Of a stretch of 64,000 bases of DNA, positions 8,502 through 17,329 are shown piece after piece. The notes below the pieces were generated by a model. That model was given only the letters and a program-made list of their open reading frames with translations. It did no database searches and had not been told where the DNA came from. How positions within the stretch are numbered: position 1 is the stretch's first letter; every line of letters starts with the position of its first letter. The DNA lies in the NCBI RefSeq assembly GCF_050433565.1, contig NZ_JBNPWZ010000002.1, forward strand, positions 124,001 through 188,000, written 5' to 3'. Made by a program: the position numbers and the translations under genes. The stretch is from Ornithinibacillus bavariensis. GTDB lineage: Bacteria; Bacillota; Bacilli; Bacillales; Amphibacillaceae.

Positions 8502-11402
8502 ATGGAGCAATTTATAAAGGATTTAAAATTAGCATTACATAAAGGGTTCATTGATAAGCAAATAAGTAATTACGGGAGATTCTCACCAAAACTATTAATC
8601 AATAATCAAAAAGGAAATGAGTATGTATTAGCCTCAATTATAGAAGAACTAGAGAACTGCAGGAGTTTTCTGTTTTCTGTAGCGTTTATTACTGAAAGTG
8701 GTCTTGCTACCCTTAAGTCACATTTACTAGATTTAAATAGAAGAGGAATCACAGGTAGGATTTTAACTTCAACATTCTTAAATTTTAATCAGCCAAAGAT
8801 ATTTAAAGAACTCTTAAAAATTACAAATGTTGAAGTAAGGTTAGCAAATGTTGAGGGCTTTCATTCAAAAGGCTACATATTTGAAAGAGAGAATTATTAT
8901 TCTTTAATTGTTGGAAGCTCAAACCTTACTGCACAAGCTTTAAAAGTTAATCATGAATGGAATGTTAAGCTCACATCACATGAAAATGGTGAATTAGTTC
9001 AACATTTTAAAGACCAATTTGAAAAAATATGGGTGGATAGTATCCCTTTAAATGAAAATTGGATTATGGGCTACGAGGAAAAATATAAATCTATAGATTT
9101 TAAAACTGCAGAGAAAGTTATTGATTTTCCTGTAGGCTATAATCAAAACTTTTTAGAAGATGCAATGAGGATAAAACCGAATAAGATGCAACAGGCTGCT
9201 TTAAAACAAATTGCTGGTGTGAGAGCTAAAGGGTTTGATAAAGGATTGGTAATTTCGTCAACTGGTACAGGTAAAACATACTTGTCAGCTTTTGATGTAA
9301 GACGGTTTGCCCCTAAGAAAATGTTATTTATTGTTCATAGAGAACAGATTCTTAATCAAGCAAAATCTGATTTTAAACGTATATTGGGAGGACTAGAAAA
9401 AGATTTTGGAATCTTATCTGGTTCCAGTAAGCAAACCGATGCTAGATATTTATTTGCCACTATCCAATCTATATCTAAAAGAGAGAACCTGGAAAGTTTT
9501 AATCCGGACGAATTTGATTATATTCTGATCGATGAGGTCCACAAAGCGGGTGCAAGTTCTTATCTTAAAGTAATTGATTATTTTACCCCAAAATTCTTAA
9601 TGGGTATGACTGCTACTCCTGAAAGAACTGATGATTTTAATATTTATGAGCTATTTGACTATAATATAGCCTATGAAATTCGATTGCAGGAAGCGTTGGA
9701 GGAGGACATGCTTTGTCCATTCCATTATTTCGGAGTTTCGGATTTTGAATATGAGGGTGAATTAATTGACGATACTACCATTCTTTCTAAATTGGTAACT
9801 GAAGAAAGGGTAAAACATATCCTAGATAAGATTAATTATTATGGATATTCGGGTACACAAGTAAAGGGCTTGATGTTTTGTAGCCGAAAAGAAGAGGCAG
9901 TCAAGCTATCACATGCTCTAAATGAGAAGGGACTTCGTACTATTGCTCTAACAGGCGACAATTCTCAAGAGGAAAGAATGTGGCAGGTTTCAAGAATAGA
10001 AAATGGTGCGTTAGACTATATCTTAACAGTTGATATATTTAATGAAGGTATTGATATACCTAGTGTAAATCAAGTTGTTATGTTGAGGCAGACTCAATCT
10101 AGTATCATATTTATTCAACAATTAGGGCGAGGACTCAGAAAACATAAATCAAAAGATTTTGTTACGATTATTGATTTTATTGGTAACTACAAAAACAACT
10201 ACTTAATCCCAATAGCTTTATCTGGGGATAAGTCACAGAACAAAGATAATATTAGAAGGCACACTTCAGAAACTAGCTATATTAAAGGGGTATCAACTGT
10301 TAATTTTGAAGAAGTGGCTAGAAAGCAGATTTTTAAATCAATTAACAGTAGCAATCTTACTGCAGTAAAAGTTTTAAGAGAAGCATATATCGAGCTTAAA
10401 AACCGTTTAGGAAGAGTGCCTGGTTTAATTGATTTTATTAGGAACCATTCTATTGATCCGATAGTAATAGTAGATAAATATAAAAATTACTATCAGTTTC
10501 TAATGAAGATGAATGAAGAAGTGCCTAATATAAATTTTTATGAAGAAAAAGTTTTAACTATGTTATCAATTGAGCTTTTAAATGGTAAACGTAAACACGA
10601 ACTTATTCTTCTAAAACTGCTAATAGAGAAAGGTAAAGTAGATGAAAAAGAATTTATTAATTTTTTAGTAGAGGAGGGATGCTCAACTGATGAGAAAACA
10701 ATAGAATCCATGCTTAGAATTTTTGACTTATCATTTTTTACTCAGTCTGATAAGAAAAAGTATGGACAACAACCAATTATCTTATTTGGAGAAGATAATA
10801 AATACTCATTTAATAAATCAATCATAAAGAGCCTTCAATCAAATAAATATTTCCTGCATTTAATAAATGATATTTTATCAAGTGGTTTTGAGAACAGTAC
10901 TAAGTATGACTGCAGTCAAGCCTTGACTTTATATGAGAAATATTCGAGAAAAGATGCATGTAAACTTCTTAATTGGGATAGTGATGAGAGCTCGACAATG
11001 TATGGTTACAAGCCAAAACATGATACATGTCCAATCTTTGTAACATATCATAAAGATGACGAAGTCGAATCGAGTGTAGACTATGGTGATGAATTCATTA
11101 ACCCGGAAACGTTGAAATGGTATACAAGAAGCAATAGAACATTACAGTCAGAAGAAGTTCAAAAAATTATTCATGCTGAAGAAAGAAACATTGACATTCA
11201 TATCTTTATCAAAAAGGATGACGATGAGGGAAGTAATTTTTACTATCTTGGAAAGGCAACTCCAGATAAAGAAACTATTGAACAGGATACTATGCTAGAT
11301 AAAAAAGGTAAAAAGATCCCTGTAGTTCATATGAATATGATTATGGAGAAGCCGGTTGAGAATAGGTTATACAAATATATTGTACAGGATATAATTAAAT
11401 AA
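8502..11402 (+). CDS. PLD-nuclease/SF2 helicase/DUF3427 protein
   Basis: A 966-residue multidomain protein. Residues about 40-180 form a phospholipase-D-type nuclease domain with HSK near 121 and GSSN near 140 (one HKD motif, so probably active as a dimer). Residues about 230-400 are an SF2 ATPase (ResIII type): Walker A STGTGKT near 252, DEVH near 343, TATPERTD near 370. Residues 440-580 are the helicase C domain with QQLGRGLRKHKSKDF near 540. The remainder (about 640-960) matches the DUF3427 region. The protein resembles COG1061/COG3886 fusions found with Nudix genes and in restriction or defence contexts. It likely translocates on DNA and cuts it. No methylase or other restriction gene is present, so it is not classical type I or III. 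The upstream ribosome site is weak (GGGGAAAGG). Confidence 0.85.
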   Translation: MEQFIKDLKLALHKGFIDKQISNYGRFSPKLLINNQKGNEYVLASIIEELENCRSFLFSVAFITESGLATLKSHLLDLNRRGITGRILTSTFLNFNQPKIFKELLKITNVEVRLANVEGFHSKGYIFERENYYSLIVGSSNLTAQALKVNHEWNVKLTSHENGELVQHFKDQFEKIWVDSIPLNENWIMGYEEKYKSIDFKTAEKVIDFPVGYNQNFLEDAMRIKPNKMQQAALKQIAGVRAKGFDKGLVISSTGTGKTYLSAFDVRRFAPKKMLFIVHREQILNQAKSDFKRILGGLEKDFGILSGSSKQTDARYLFATIQSISKRENLESFNPDEFDYILIDEVHKAGASSYLKVIDYFTPKFLMGMTATPERTDDFNIYELFDYNIAYEIRLQEALEEDMLCPFHYFGVSDFEYEGELIDDTTILSKLVTEERVKHILDKINYYGYSGTQVKGLMFCSRKEEAVKLSHALNEKGLRTIALTGDNSQEERMWQVSRIENGALDYILTVDIFNEGIDIPSVNQVVMLRQTQSSIIFIQQLGRGLRKHKSKDFVTIIDFIGNYKNNYLIPIALSGDKSQNKDNIRRHTSETSYIKGVSTVNFEEVARKQIFKSINSSNLTAVKVLREAYIELKNRLGRVPGLIDFIRNHSIDPIVIVDKYKNYYQFLMKMNEEVPNINFYEEKVLTMLSIELLNGKRKHELILLKLLIEKGKVDEKEFINFLVEEGCSTDEKTIESMLRIFDLSFFTQSDKKKYGQQPIILFGEDNKYSFNKSIIKSLQSNKYFLHLINDILSSGFENSTKYDCSQALTLYEKYSRKDACKLLNWDSDESSTMYGYKPKHDTCPIFVTYHKDDEVESSVDYGDEFINPETLKWYTRSNRTLQSEEVQKIIHAEERNIDIHIFIKKDDDEGSNFYYLGKATPDKETIEQDTMLDKKGKKIPVVHMNMIMEKPVENRLYKYIVQDIIK

Positions 11403-11425
11403 GATTTGAAGGAGTTAATTTACGA

Positions 11426-11462
11426 ATAGGAAGTCTACCAAAAGAGTGGCTTCCTATTTTTT
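11426..11462 (+). terminator. Terminator after the helicase gene
   Basis: ATAGGAAG / CTTCCTAT stem followed by TTTTTT. Confidence 0.85.
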
Positions 11463-11553
11463 ATATTAGTGATGAGTAACTTGTTAGTATTGAAAGGAAG
11501 GATATTGTTTTATGATATAATTCTATTATTAGAATTGCAATTAGGGGATAATA

Positions 11554-11610
11554 ATGACAAAATCTTCTAAAACTAAAATTCTATCAACCACAACATTGAT
11601 AGCTTATTAG
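11554..11610 (+). pseudogene. Start of a broken exported protein gene (18 codons)
   Basis: ATG preceded by AGGGGATA opens 18 codons (MTKSSKTKILSTTTLIAY) and stops. The basic N-terminus followed by a hydrophobic stretch looks like the beginning of a signal peptide. A terminator stem follows within 25 bases (11631-11668). The picture is a gene whose body was deleted, leaving start and terminator. It could instead be a small peptide; the downstream hairpin makes a deletion remnant more likely. Confidence 0.35.
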
Positions 11611-11630
11611 TATTTGAATACAACTAAGAA

Positions 11631-11668
11631 AAGCAGAAGCTTGCCAATTCACGGTAACTTCTGCTTTT
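11631..11668 (+). terminator. Terminator-like hairpin
   Basis: AAGCAGAAG / CTTCTGCTT 9-bp stem followed by TT. It follows the gene stub at 11554. Confidence 0.7.
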
Positions 11669-11696
11669 ATAATTTTATAGAAAATGGGTGAATAAA

Positions 11697-11817
11697 TGAC
11701 TCAAATAATTAAAGTACAGAATACAGTAATCTCTATTAAACCACGAGGTAGTTCAAGAAGGAGGAGATATTTCTGCTGTGAAAGGAATCTTTGTTAGACA
11801 GTGGGAAGAAAGGTAAA
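11697..11817 (+). pseudogene. Short frameshifted coding remnant
   Basis: A frame opening at ATG 11697 (MTQIIKVQNTVISIKPRG) gives way to a different frame with VQEGGDISAVKGIFVRQW before a stop. Both pieces look protein-like but neither forms a gene. The parent family was not identified. Confidence 0.25.
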
Positions 11818-11968
11818 TAGTTTTTTTAGATTGAAAATATGTGGTCTGCAAATATAAATAAATCGTGTGATGTGTTTTGACTGAAAATTATGTTAATATG
11901 ATTGTGTGAAGTAATGGAGGTTTGGAATAATTGACTGAACAATATAAATGTAGATCGGAGAGAAGCGT

Positions 11969-12475
11969 ATGAATACTAATCTATTAATTCTGGCTTTTAT
12001 CATCATCTTCATGCTCCACAATTTAGAGGAAATCATAACGGTTGAGAGATGGATGAAGAGAACATATCCTCGGGTTAGAAAAAGAATCCCTTTGTTTGCA
12101 CAAAAGGAAATTGAGAAGTTTCAAGATATTACAGCTGCACAGTTTGCTGTTGTTGTTTTTGTCCTTTCCATTCCATGTTCTGCTTTGATTTTAGTAGCCG
12201 CAGTTACAGAGCATTATTTTTTATTTTTAGGATTAAATCTGATTTTTGCCTTAAATATTTTTACGCATCCATTACAGTCACTATTTCTAAGGTGCTACAC
12301 CCCAGGGGTGTGGACATCAATATTATTGGTTATCCCTTATAATATTTTGTTTTTCTACCACTTCGCTAAAGCAGGTATGTTAACGATGAATACTATTGCA
12401 GCTTCATTTGTCGTCGCCGTTCTTTTCATCCCGGTATTTCTTCTTAGTCATAAGATTGGAGAGAAGTGGAGTTGA
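11969..12475 (+). CDS. HXXEE-domain membrane protein
   Basis: A 168-residue membrane protein with ribosome site CGGAGAGAAGCG. The family signature is the N-terminal HNLEE (about residue 17) inside the first hydrophobic segment, followed by ERWMKRTYP; further conserved residues are the His of FTHPLQS. About five membrane segments are visible. HXXEE proteins (PF13787) are widespread and of unknown function; the conserved His/Glu pattern suggests a membrane enzyme. It is monocistronic between debris regions. Confidence 0.85.
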   Translation: MNTNLLILAFIIIFMLHNLEEIITVERWMKRTYPRVRKRIPLFAQKEIEKFQDITAAQFAVVVFVLSIPCSALILVAAVTEHYFLFLGLNLIFALNIFTHPLQSLFLRCYTPGVWTSILLVIPYNILFFYHFAKAGMLTMNTIAASFVVAVLFIPVFLLSHKIGEKWS

Positions 12476-12860
12476 TTTCGGAATGTCTTACAATTCCGCA
12501 AGAGATTGAGTTAATTAGAGAAGCCTAAGAAACCAAATTTACTAATACATATCAGCTTTCCTTTTTTAATAAAGCATAGTATAATAACTGTTAATTAGAT
12601 TTCAATGAATAAAAATAAATAATGATATGAGGTGCTTTTGTGAGTGTTGTAGGTTCTAAATAGGAAAAAATTTAATGAAATAAATTGGATGACAAATAGG
12701 GACTTTTATAGATTTCACTCCCTTTAATTTTGTCATGGATTTATTTCAATACCTATGAAGATACCTACAATACTTTATGAAGCGTGTAATGATGAAGAGT
12801 TAGCTATGTTTGATGGCTTATTTCATTGTATATGTCTATTACACATGCCTTTTAAATGTA
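12476..12860. other. Intergenic region, no gene
   Basis: AT-rich sequence of about 385 bases. A GTG with a plausible site (GATATGAGGTG) at about 12640 opens only seven codons. No RNA gene or repeat recognised. Confidence 0.5.
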
Positions 12861-12864
12861 AAGG

Positions 12865-12892
12865 AAGCTGCGGTATCCCCGCAGCTTTTTTA
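12865..12892 (+). terminator. Terminator hairpin
   Basis: AAGCTGCGG / CCGCAGCTT stem followed by TTTTT, with no intact gene directly before it. It may end a lost gene, or attenuate the leader of the downstream MutS2-like gene. Confidence 0.75.
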
Positions 12893-12979
12893 TGCATATT
12901 TTTAAGTGTTTCATTGAAATCTAATCGGTCGGTATCTTCATGTATGATAATAAATTGATCATAGTGAGGAGCGTATAAA

Positions 12980-14881
12980 ATGAATCAAACAACATATGAA
13001 AAGCTACAATATCACGAATTAAAACAAATTGTTAAATCGTATTGTGTAAGTGGATTGGGAAAACAATTGTTAGATGATCTAGAACCAAGTTCAGACATAG
13101 AGGTAGTAAAAAACCGTTTGAATGAAACAACGGAGGCACGGGCGATAATAGATGCTGAAGGCCATGTACCGTTTTTGGGAATATCTAATATTCAAAGCAT
13201 TATTCAAAAACTCGAAAAAGGTCTGATGCTTGAGCCAAGTCAGTTGGTTAGTATATCGGACTTTTTAAGAGGATGTAGAAGAATTAAAAAGTTTATGTTA
13301 AATAAGGAATTCTTTGCCCCTGTGCTTGCTTCCTATGCGAATTCAATGACGGAATTTCTATCAGTGGAAGAAGAAATTAATTTTTCAATTAAAGGAAATA
13401 AAGTTGATTCAGGAGCAAGTAAAGAACTAAAGCGAATACGAAATAATATTGAATCCCTTGAAGCGAAAATTAAAGAACGATTAAACAAATTTATTAATAG
13501 TAGTGCCAACAAGAAATACATTCAAGAATTTTTTATTGCGAAGAAAGACGATCGGTATACGATTCCGATAAAAGCTTCTTATAAAAATCAGGTATCAGGG
13601 ACAATCGTCGAAGTTTCTTCCAAAGGTTCCACAGTCTTTATTGAGCCAAACACAGTTACAAAATTACATGGAGAGCTTGCAACTCTAAAATCGGAAGAGG
13701 CCATAGAAGAATATCAAATAATAGCCACTTTAACAGGAATGATCTTAGAAAATCTTCACGCGATAAAGATAAATATCGAGCTTATTAGCCAATATGATAT
13801 GGTATTTGCCAAAGCAAAATTCAGCAAACATATCGACGGAATAGAGCCCAAACTGAATGATTTTGGCTATATTAAATTAGTCCAATGCAAACATCCCTTA
13901 TTAACAGGAGAGGTTGTGCCACTTGATTTTGAAATTGGGAAAGACTATCGTAGCTTGATTATTACAGGACCAAATGCTGGCGGGAAAACAATTGTACTGA
14001 AAACAATTGGATTAATAACATTGGCAGTAATGTCGGGTTTTCACATTATTGCAGACAAGGAAACCGAGATTGCCGTATTTGAGAATATCTTTGCGGATAT
14101 AGGTGATAACCAGAGTATTGAAAATGCACTAAGCACATTTTCATCACATATGAAAAACATTTCAGAAATTATGAGGGTATCCAATAATAATACACTTTTA
14201 TTATTTGATGAAATAGGAAGCGGTACGGAGCCAAATGAAGGTGCGGCACTTGCGATTTCGATTTTAGAAGAATTTTACCACATGGGATGTATAACTGTGG
14301 CGACGACTCATTATGGTGAAATAAAACGTTTTTCAGAGATACATCCTGATTTTATGAATGCTGCAATGAAATTTAATAGTGAAACATTGGAACCAATGTA
14401 TAAGCTAATAATCGGAAAATCAGGAGAAAGTAATGCCCTTTGGATTTCTAGAAAAATGAATGTGCGAGAAAATGTATTACAGAGAGCAAAATATTATATG
14501 GAAAATAAAGAATATACGTTGGAGCCTGTAAACGAGTCTAAAATAAGGAAACCAAAGACTTCCAATGAGAAATCGAGTGTGAAGTATGAATATAAAAAAG
14601 GGGATCGTGTGAAATTATTAGATTATGACGATTACGGAATTGTATATGAAGAAATGAATAATTTCTATAATGTAATCGTATTTCATAATGGGGAATTTAT
14701 CGAAGTAAATGTTAAGCGGCTTTCCTTAGACATACCGGCGGTAGATTTATACCCAGAAGGATATGATTTGGATACACTATTTATCGAACATCATACGCGA
14801 AAAATGCAGCATGATATCGAGCGTGGTTCAAAAAAAGCACTACGCAAAATTCAAAAAGAAATTAGAAAGAATAGAAGCTAA
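12980..14881 (+). CDS. MutS2-family ATPase lacking the Smr domain
   Basis: A 633-residue MutS2-type protein with ribosome site AGTGAGGAGCG. It has the MutS core/lever region (about 1-300), then the ABC-type ATPase: Walker A TGPNAGGKT near 330, the signature region with STFSSHMKNI near 388, and Walker B LLLFDEIGSGTEP near 408. Standard MutS2 (about 785 residues) suppresses recombination and splits collided ribosomes, and ends in a Smr domain. Here the protein stops after a KOW-like segment (KKGDRVKLLDYDDYGIVYEE) and a basic helix, with no Smr, so it is a paralogue rather than the housekeeping gene. Loss of Smr suggests it can clamp its target but lacks that catalytic module. It is monocistronic. 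Confidence 0.85.
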   Translation: MNQTTYEKLQYHELKQIVKSYCVSGLGKQLLDDLEPSSDIEVVKNRLNETTEARAIIDAEGHVPFLGISNIQSIIQKLEKGLMLEPSQLVSISDFLRGCRRIKKFMLNKEFFAPVLASYANSMTEFLSVEEEINFSIKGNKVDSGASKELKRIRNNIESLEAKIKERLNKFINSSANKKYIQEFFIAKKDDRYTIPIKASYKNQVSGTIVEVSSKGSTVFIEPNTVTKLHGELATLKSEEAIEEYQIIATLTGMILENLHAIKINIELISQYDMVFAKAKFSKHIDGIEPKLNDFGYIKLVQCKHPLLTGEVVPLDFEIGKDYRSLIITGPNAGGKTIVLKTIGLITLAVMSGFHIIADKETEIAVFENIFADIGDNQSIENALSTFSSHMKNISEIMRVSNNNTLLLFDEIGSGTEPNEGAALAISILEEFYHMGCITVATTHYGEIKRFSEIHPDFMNAAMKFNSETLEPMYKLIIGKSGESNALWISRKMNVRENVLQRAKYYMENKEYTLEPVNESKIRKPKTSNEKSSVKYEYKKGDRVKLLDYDDYGIVYEEMNNFYNVIVFHNGEFIEVNVKRLSLDIPAVDLYPEGYDLDTLFIEHHTRKMQHDIERGSKKALRKIQKEIRKNRS

Positions 14882-14889
14882 GACAAGAA

Positions 14890-15115
14890 GGATATAAAAA
14901 ATAGGTTCGGGTCGCTCCGAAAAAATGGTTCAACGTCAAATGTTGGGGTGAAGTGAATTTTGCTTCACCCTTACCTAATGTGAACACCAATTTTTTATAC
15001 TTATGTGTTAATAATATTTTCGCTTGAAAGCGTTCCGTTTCATTACTTTTATTAGATTGTTTATATACTCTAAAAATCCATATCCCCATTCTTTTCTTGT
15101 TCCTGGTCAATTAAG
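14890..15115 (-). pseudogene. Remnant of an ISL3-family transposase (C-terminal end)
   Basis: On the minus strand, pieces in two frames match the end of ISL3-family transposases: EYINNLIKVMKRNAF in one frame and RFQAKILLTHKYKKL in another, so there is a frameshift. Downstream comes TTCACCCCAACATTTGACGT, the type of sequence seen at the end of such elements. Only about 40-50 codons remain; no other end or target duplication was found. It marks past insertion at the left side of the glycocin region. Confidence 0.6.
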
Positions 15116-15640
15116 TATAAAGAATTGGTTGATATCGTGCACTTTTTTTATTCAAATTGTGTGATAACGACAACATTTGATATAGAACCATTATGTTAAA
15201 CACAAAAATGCCGTCTGTCTTTATTAGACACACGACTCTTTTAAAAAATGTTCTTTTGTACATACGCACTTTTATAGAGACAATAATAATTACGCCCATC
15301 ACATATGGCGTTAAACAATTTCATGTGAGTCTCCCTTGTAAGTGAAGGGATAACATTTTCTATCAAGTTGATGAACCTTTAAATATAAATTTCTATATTT
15401 ATATCTTAATATATTTTCGGAAACACTATTGTTAATTCCTTAACGGACTTTTTTTAATGATTGTGTATTAAAAACTTATTTTTATTGCAAAGTATCTGTA
15501 GAGTAAGAAGGATCGAATTTAATTTAATACAAATATTATAATAGTATATATTGTGCATTTAGAATTGGTTATTTACCCCACCAAGGAGAAAGGTATTTTA
15601 TACCTTTACTTGAATTGACTAAAAAATATGAATATAATTA
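15116..15640. other. Intergenic region, no gene seen
   Basis: About 520 bases of AT-rich sequence between the IS remnant and the next gene. No ribosome site-led frame, tRNA or clear hairpin was found. Confidence 0.5.
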
Positions 15641-15663
15641 TTTAATAGAAGGAGGAATAAAAA

Positions 15664-16002
15664 ATGAAGGCAGATGGATCGAATAATCACTTTGTTGCTG
15701 GTAATGCTGAAGAGTTACTTTCTGCATTAGAGAAAAAAGAGCCATATATATTAATTCCGAAGCATTTCAAGGAAGAATTCTTGAAAAATACGCAATTATC
15801 CTTAACTGAAAAAGAACAAATGGGGTTTGAATTAGGTTTTCGTGGTACAGCGAACTTATTATCCAGTCCCTTTTTTCATTTCATAAACTGGCTTAGCAAA
15901 GATAGTAAACAACAAAAAAGGATAGACAGTAAAATCCGTAAGTATACACTTAAAAATCAAGAGGACAGTCTTCTTCTGTATTTACGTCAATTAGATTATT
16001 AA
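15664..16002 (+). CDS. Hypothetical 112-residue protein
   Basis: The ATG has an excellent ribosome site (GAAGGAGGAATAA). The protein is soluble, with an N-terminal ALEKKEPYILIPKHFKEEF segment and a C-terminal basic helix ending LLLYLRQLDY. I do not recognise the family. It stands alone between the IS remnant and the glycocin locus and has base use like the neighbours. The clear ribosome site supports expression; function is unknown. Confidence 0.7.
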   Translation: MKADGSNNHFVAGNAEELLSALEKKEPYILIPKHFKEEFLKNTQLSLTEKEQMGFELGFRGTANLLSSPFFHFINWLSKDSKQQKRIDSKIRKYTLKNQEDSLLLYLRQLDY

Positions 16003-16409
16003 TCAATCGAATGGAATAATATAATAAAAAGAAACGCTATGAGCTCATTTGTAACTCTAATTGGTTGCTTAATATACTGTAAACACTTTTTCTAATAATA
16101 ATTTTGTAACGGAAGGTTGGACGAAGTTGCTCTTTTTGATTTAGTTTTTTAACAAAAGTCCTCCCAGTCTACAGTGTAATTGGCTGAGGCGACATCCATC
16201 TGAGTGTTCAATGACAAAAACAGAGTACCTGTGTCGCCTCCTATTTCGCAGGAACAAAAAATAAATTCCGTTGCGTGTCTAAAAACAATTTCAAAACGAT
16301 AATTGGGGTTTATCACAAGATTGGTTTGGATACCCTTCCTTGTCTTTAATTGCTGCTATAAAAGTTAAGAACATCTTGCTTATTTTTCATGTGCAACAAA
16401 CGTAATATT
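16003..16409. other. Intergenic region with a long inverted repeat
   Basis: The region holds GAGGCGACA (16186-16194) and its complement TGTCGCCTC (16232-16240), 37 bases apart. There is no T-run, so this is not a standard terminator. No gene was found in about 400 bases. Confidence 0.45.
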
Positions 16410-16727
16410 CTAATGAATTAATTCATTCAGATTTTCAAAAAAGAATTGCCTATCTCCATGACTTGCCCATTTAATCTTCATTGATACACCGCTATTAAAT
16501 GTAAAAAAAGAATAATCAATATCTACCCTTGATATTTCGCTATAATTATGAATTTCTACTTCTTCGTGGGCAAAAGGGTATTTTGTGTACCAAATAAGTC
16601 TTTTGTTAGTTGCAAGGAACTCCCCAAATTTATATTCTATGCCTGTTTTCTCTTTTACTTCAAAGGTCCCTGCTATCTTCGTCTTTATGTACTCACCAGG
16701 AAACAACACCGATTCAAGTTTTTTCAT
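16410..16727 (-). CDS. PH-domain protein, candidate glycocin immunity protein
   Basis: A 105-residue protein with start ATG after GGGAGTGAG. The pattern LFPGEYIKTKIAGTFE, then GEFLATNKRLIWYTKY, then YSEISRVDID is the bacterial PH fold (bPH, YokE-like): a lipid-binding-type beta barrel closed by a helix. There is no transmembrane segment. It lies 310 bases downstream of the glycocin precursor on the same strand, separated from it by a terminator. SunI, the sublancin immunity protein, has been assigned a PH-like domain, so an immunity role is an attractive inference; however SunI has an N-terminal membrane anchor and this protein does not. Such proteins also occur in unrelated settings. Confidence 0.75.
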   Translation of the reverse strand: MKKLESVLFPGEYIKTKIAGTFEVKEKTGIEYKFGEFLATNKRLIWYTKYPFAHEEVEIHNYSEISRVDIDYSFFTFNSGVSMKIKWASHGDRQFFFENLNELIH

Positions 16728-16914
16728 CGTAACTCACTCCCCTGCATCCTTTTTCACTAGAGCATAGTATCTCTTGCCATTATGTGACAACCTGATTCAG
16801 GACAGACGTAACTTCTAAGTCCATACTGAATACTGCCTACAAGGAGGGAAACACTAGTAATCTTTCTGTTTTAATAAGAAGATTCCTAAGAAAAAACGCT
16901 TTATAATAGCTAAA

Positions 16915-16968
16915 ACAAAAAGGCTGTCATCAATAAGAATTCCAATTTTGTACTTTTTGATGCAGCCC
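16915..16968 (-). terminator. Terminator after the glycocin precursor gene
   Basis: Read on the minus strand, GGCTGCATCAA pairs with TTGATGACAGCC, followed by TTTTTGTTTT. It makes the precursor transcript monocistronic. Confidence 0.8.
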
Positions 16969-17038
16969 TATAATATTTAATTACAATGGTGAATTAGGTT
17001 TAGTTAGCAAAAGAACTATTTACTATATTCACCCTGCA

Positions 17039-17257
17039 TTATCGGCATACGCAAGTGCCGCAACCACCTCCACCACCTCCTCCACCAGCACCACATTGCT
17101 TAAATATCCAGCCACAAGTTCCACAGTCATATCCGGTGCTACACAAGGCCATATAGTAACTACACCATAGAGCACCTCCTGGATCCCATAACCCTTTTCC
17201 TTCTTTTGTATACGTATTAATTTCTTCTTCTGTCAATACAGTCTTTAGTTTTGACAT
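17039..17257 (-). CDS. Glycocin (glycosylated bacteriocin) precursor peptide
   Basis: A 72-residue precursor with ribosome site AGAGGAGG. The leader begins MSKLKTVLTEEEI, close to the start of the GccF leader. Cleavage is most likely after DPGG (residue 28), leaving a 44-residue core; an alternative is after EGKG (residue 22). The core shows two C-X6-C helices, CSYYMALC and CGWIFKQC, joined by the loop STGYDCGT. This matches glycocin F (CWYTLAMC, GAGYDSGT, CDYMYSHC), with the glycosylated Ser18 of GccF replaced by Cys, as in S-linked glycocins. Expected disulfides are the nested pairs first-with-last and second-with-third of these helix Cys. The tail is unusual: GA, eight Gly in a row, then CGTCVCR. 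GccF carries a sugar on its C-terminal Cys. The gene diverges from the glycosyltransferase-transporter operon. Confidence 0.9.
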   Translation of the reverse strand: MSKLKTVLTEEEINTYTKEGKGLWDPGGALWCSYYMALCSTGYDCGTCGWIFKQCGAGGGGGGGGCGTCVCR

Positions 17258-17329
17258 ACAATAAGCCTCCTCTTAATTATAATTTTAAAATTATTAACTC
17301 TATTTTAAATATTCACCATTGATGATATA

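Noticed and set aside
12755..12958. 67-residue frame
   Set aside because: It has no ribosome site and contains a terminator hairpin (12865-12892).
15111..15302. Minus-strand 63-residue frame
   Set aside because: Low-complexity reading of AT-rich intergenic DNA without a ribosome site or recognisable motifs.
16186..16240. Inverted repeat GAGGCGACA as terminator
   Set aside because: The loop is 37 bases long and there is no T-run after the stem.
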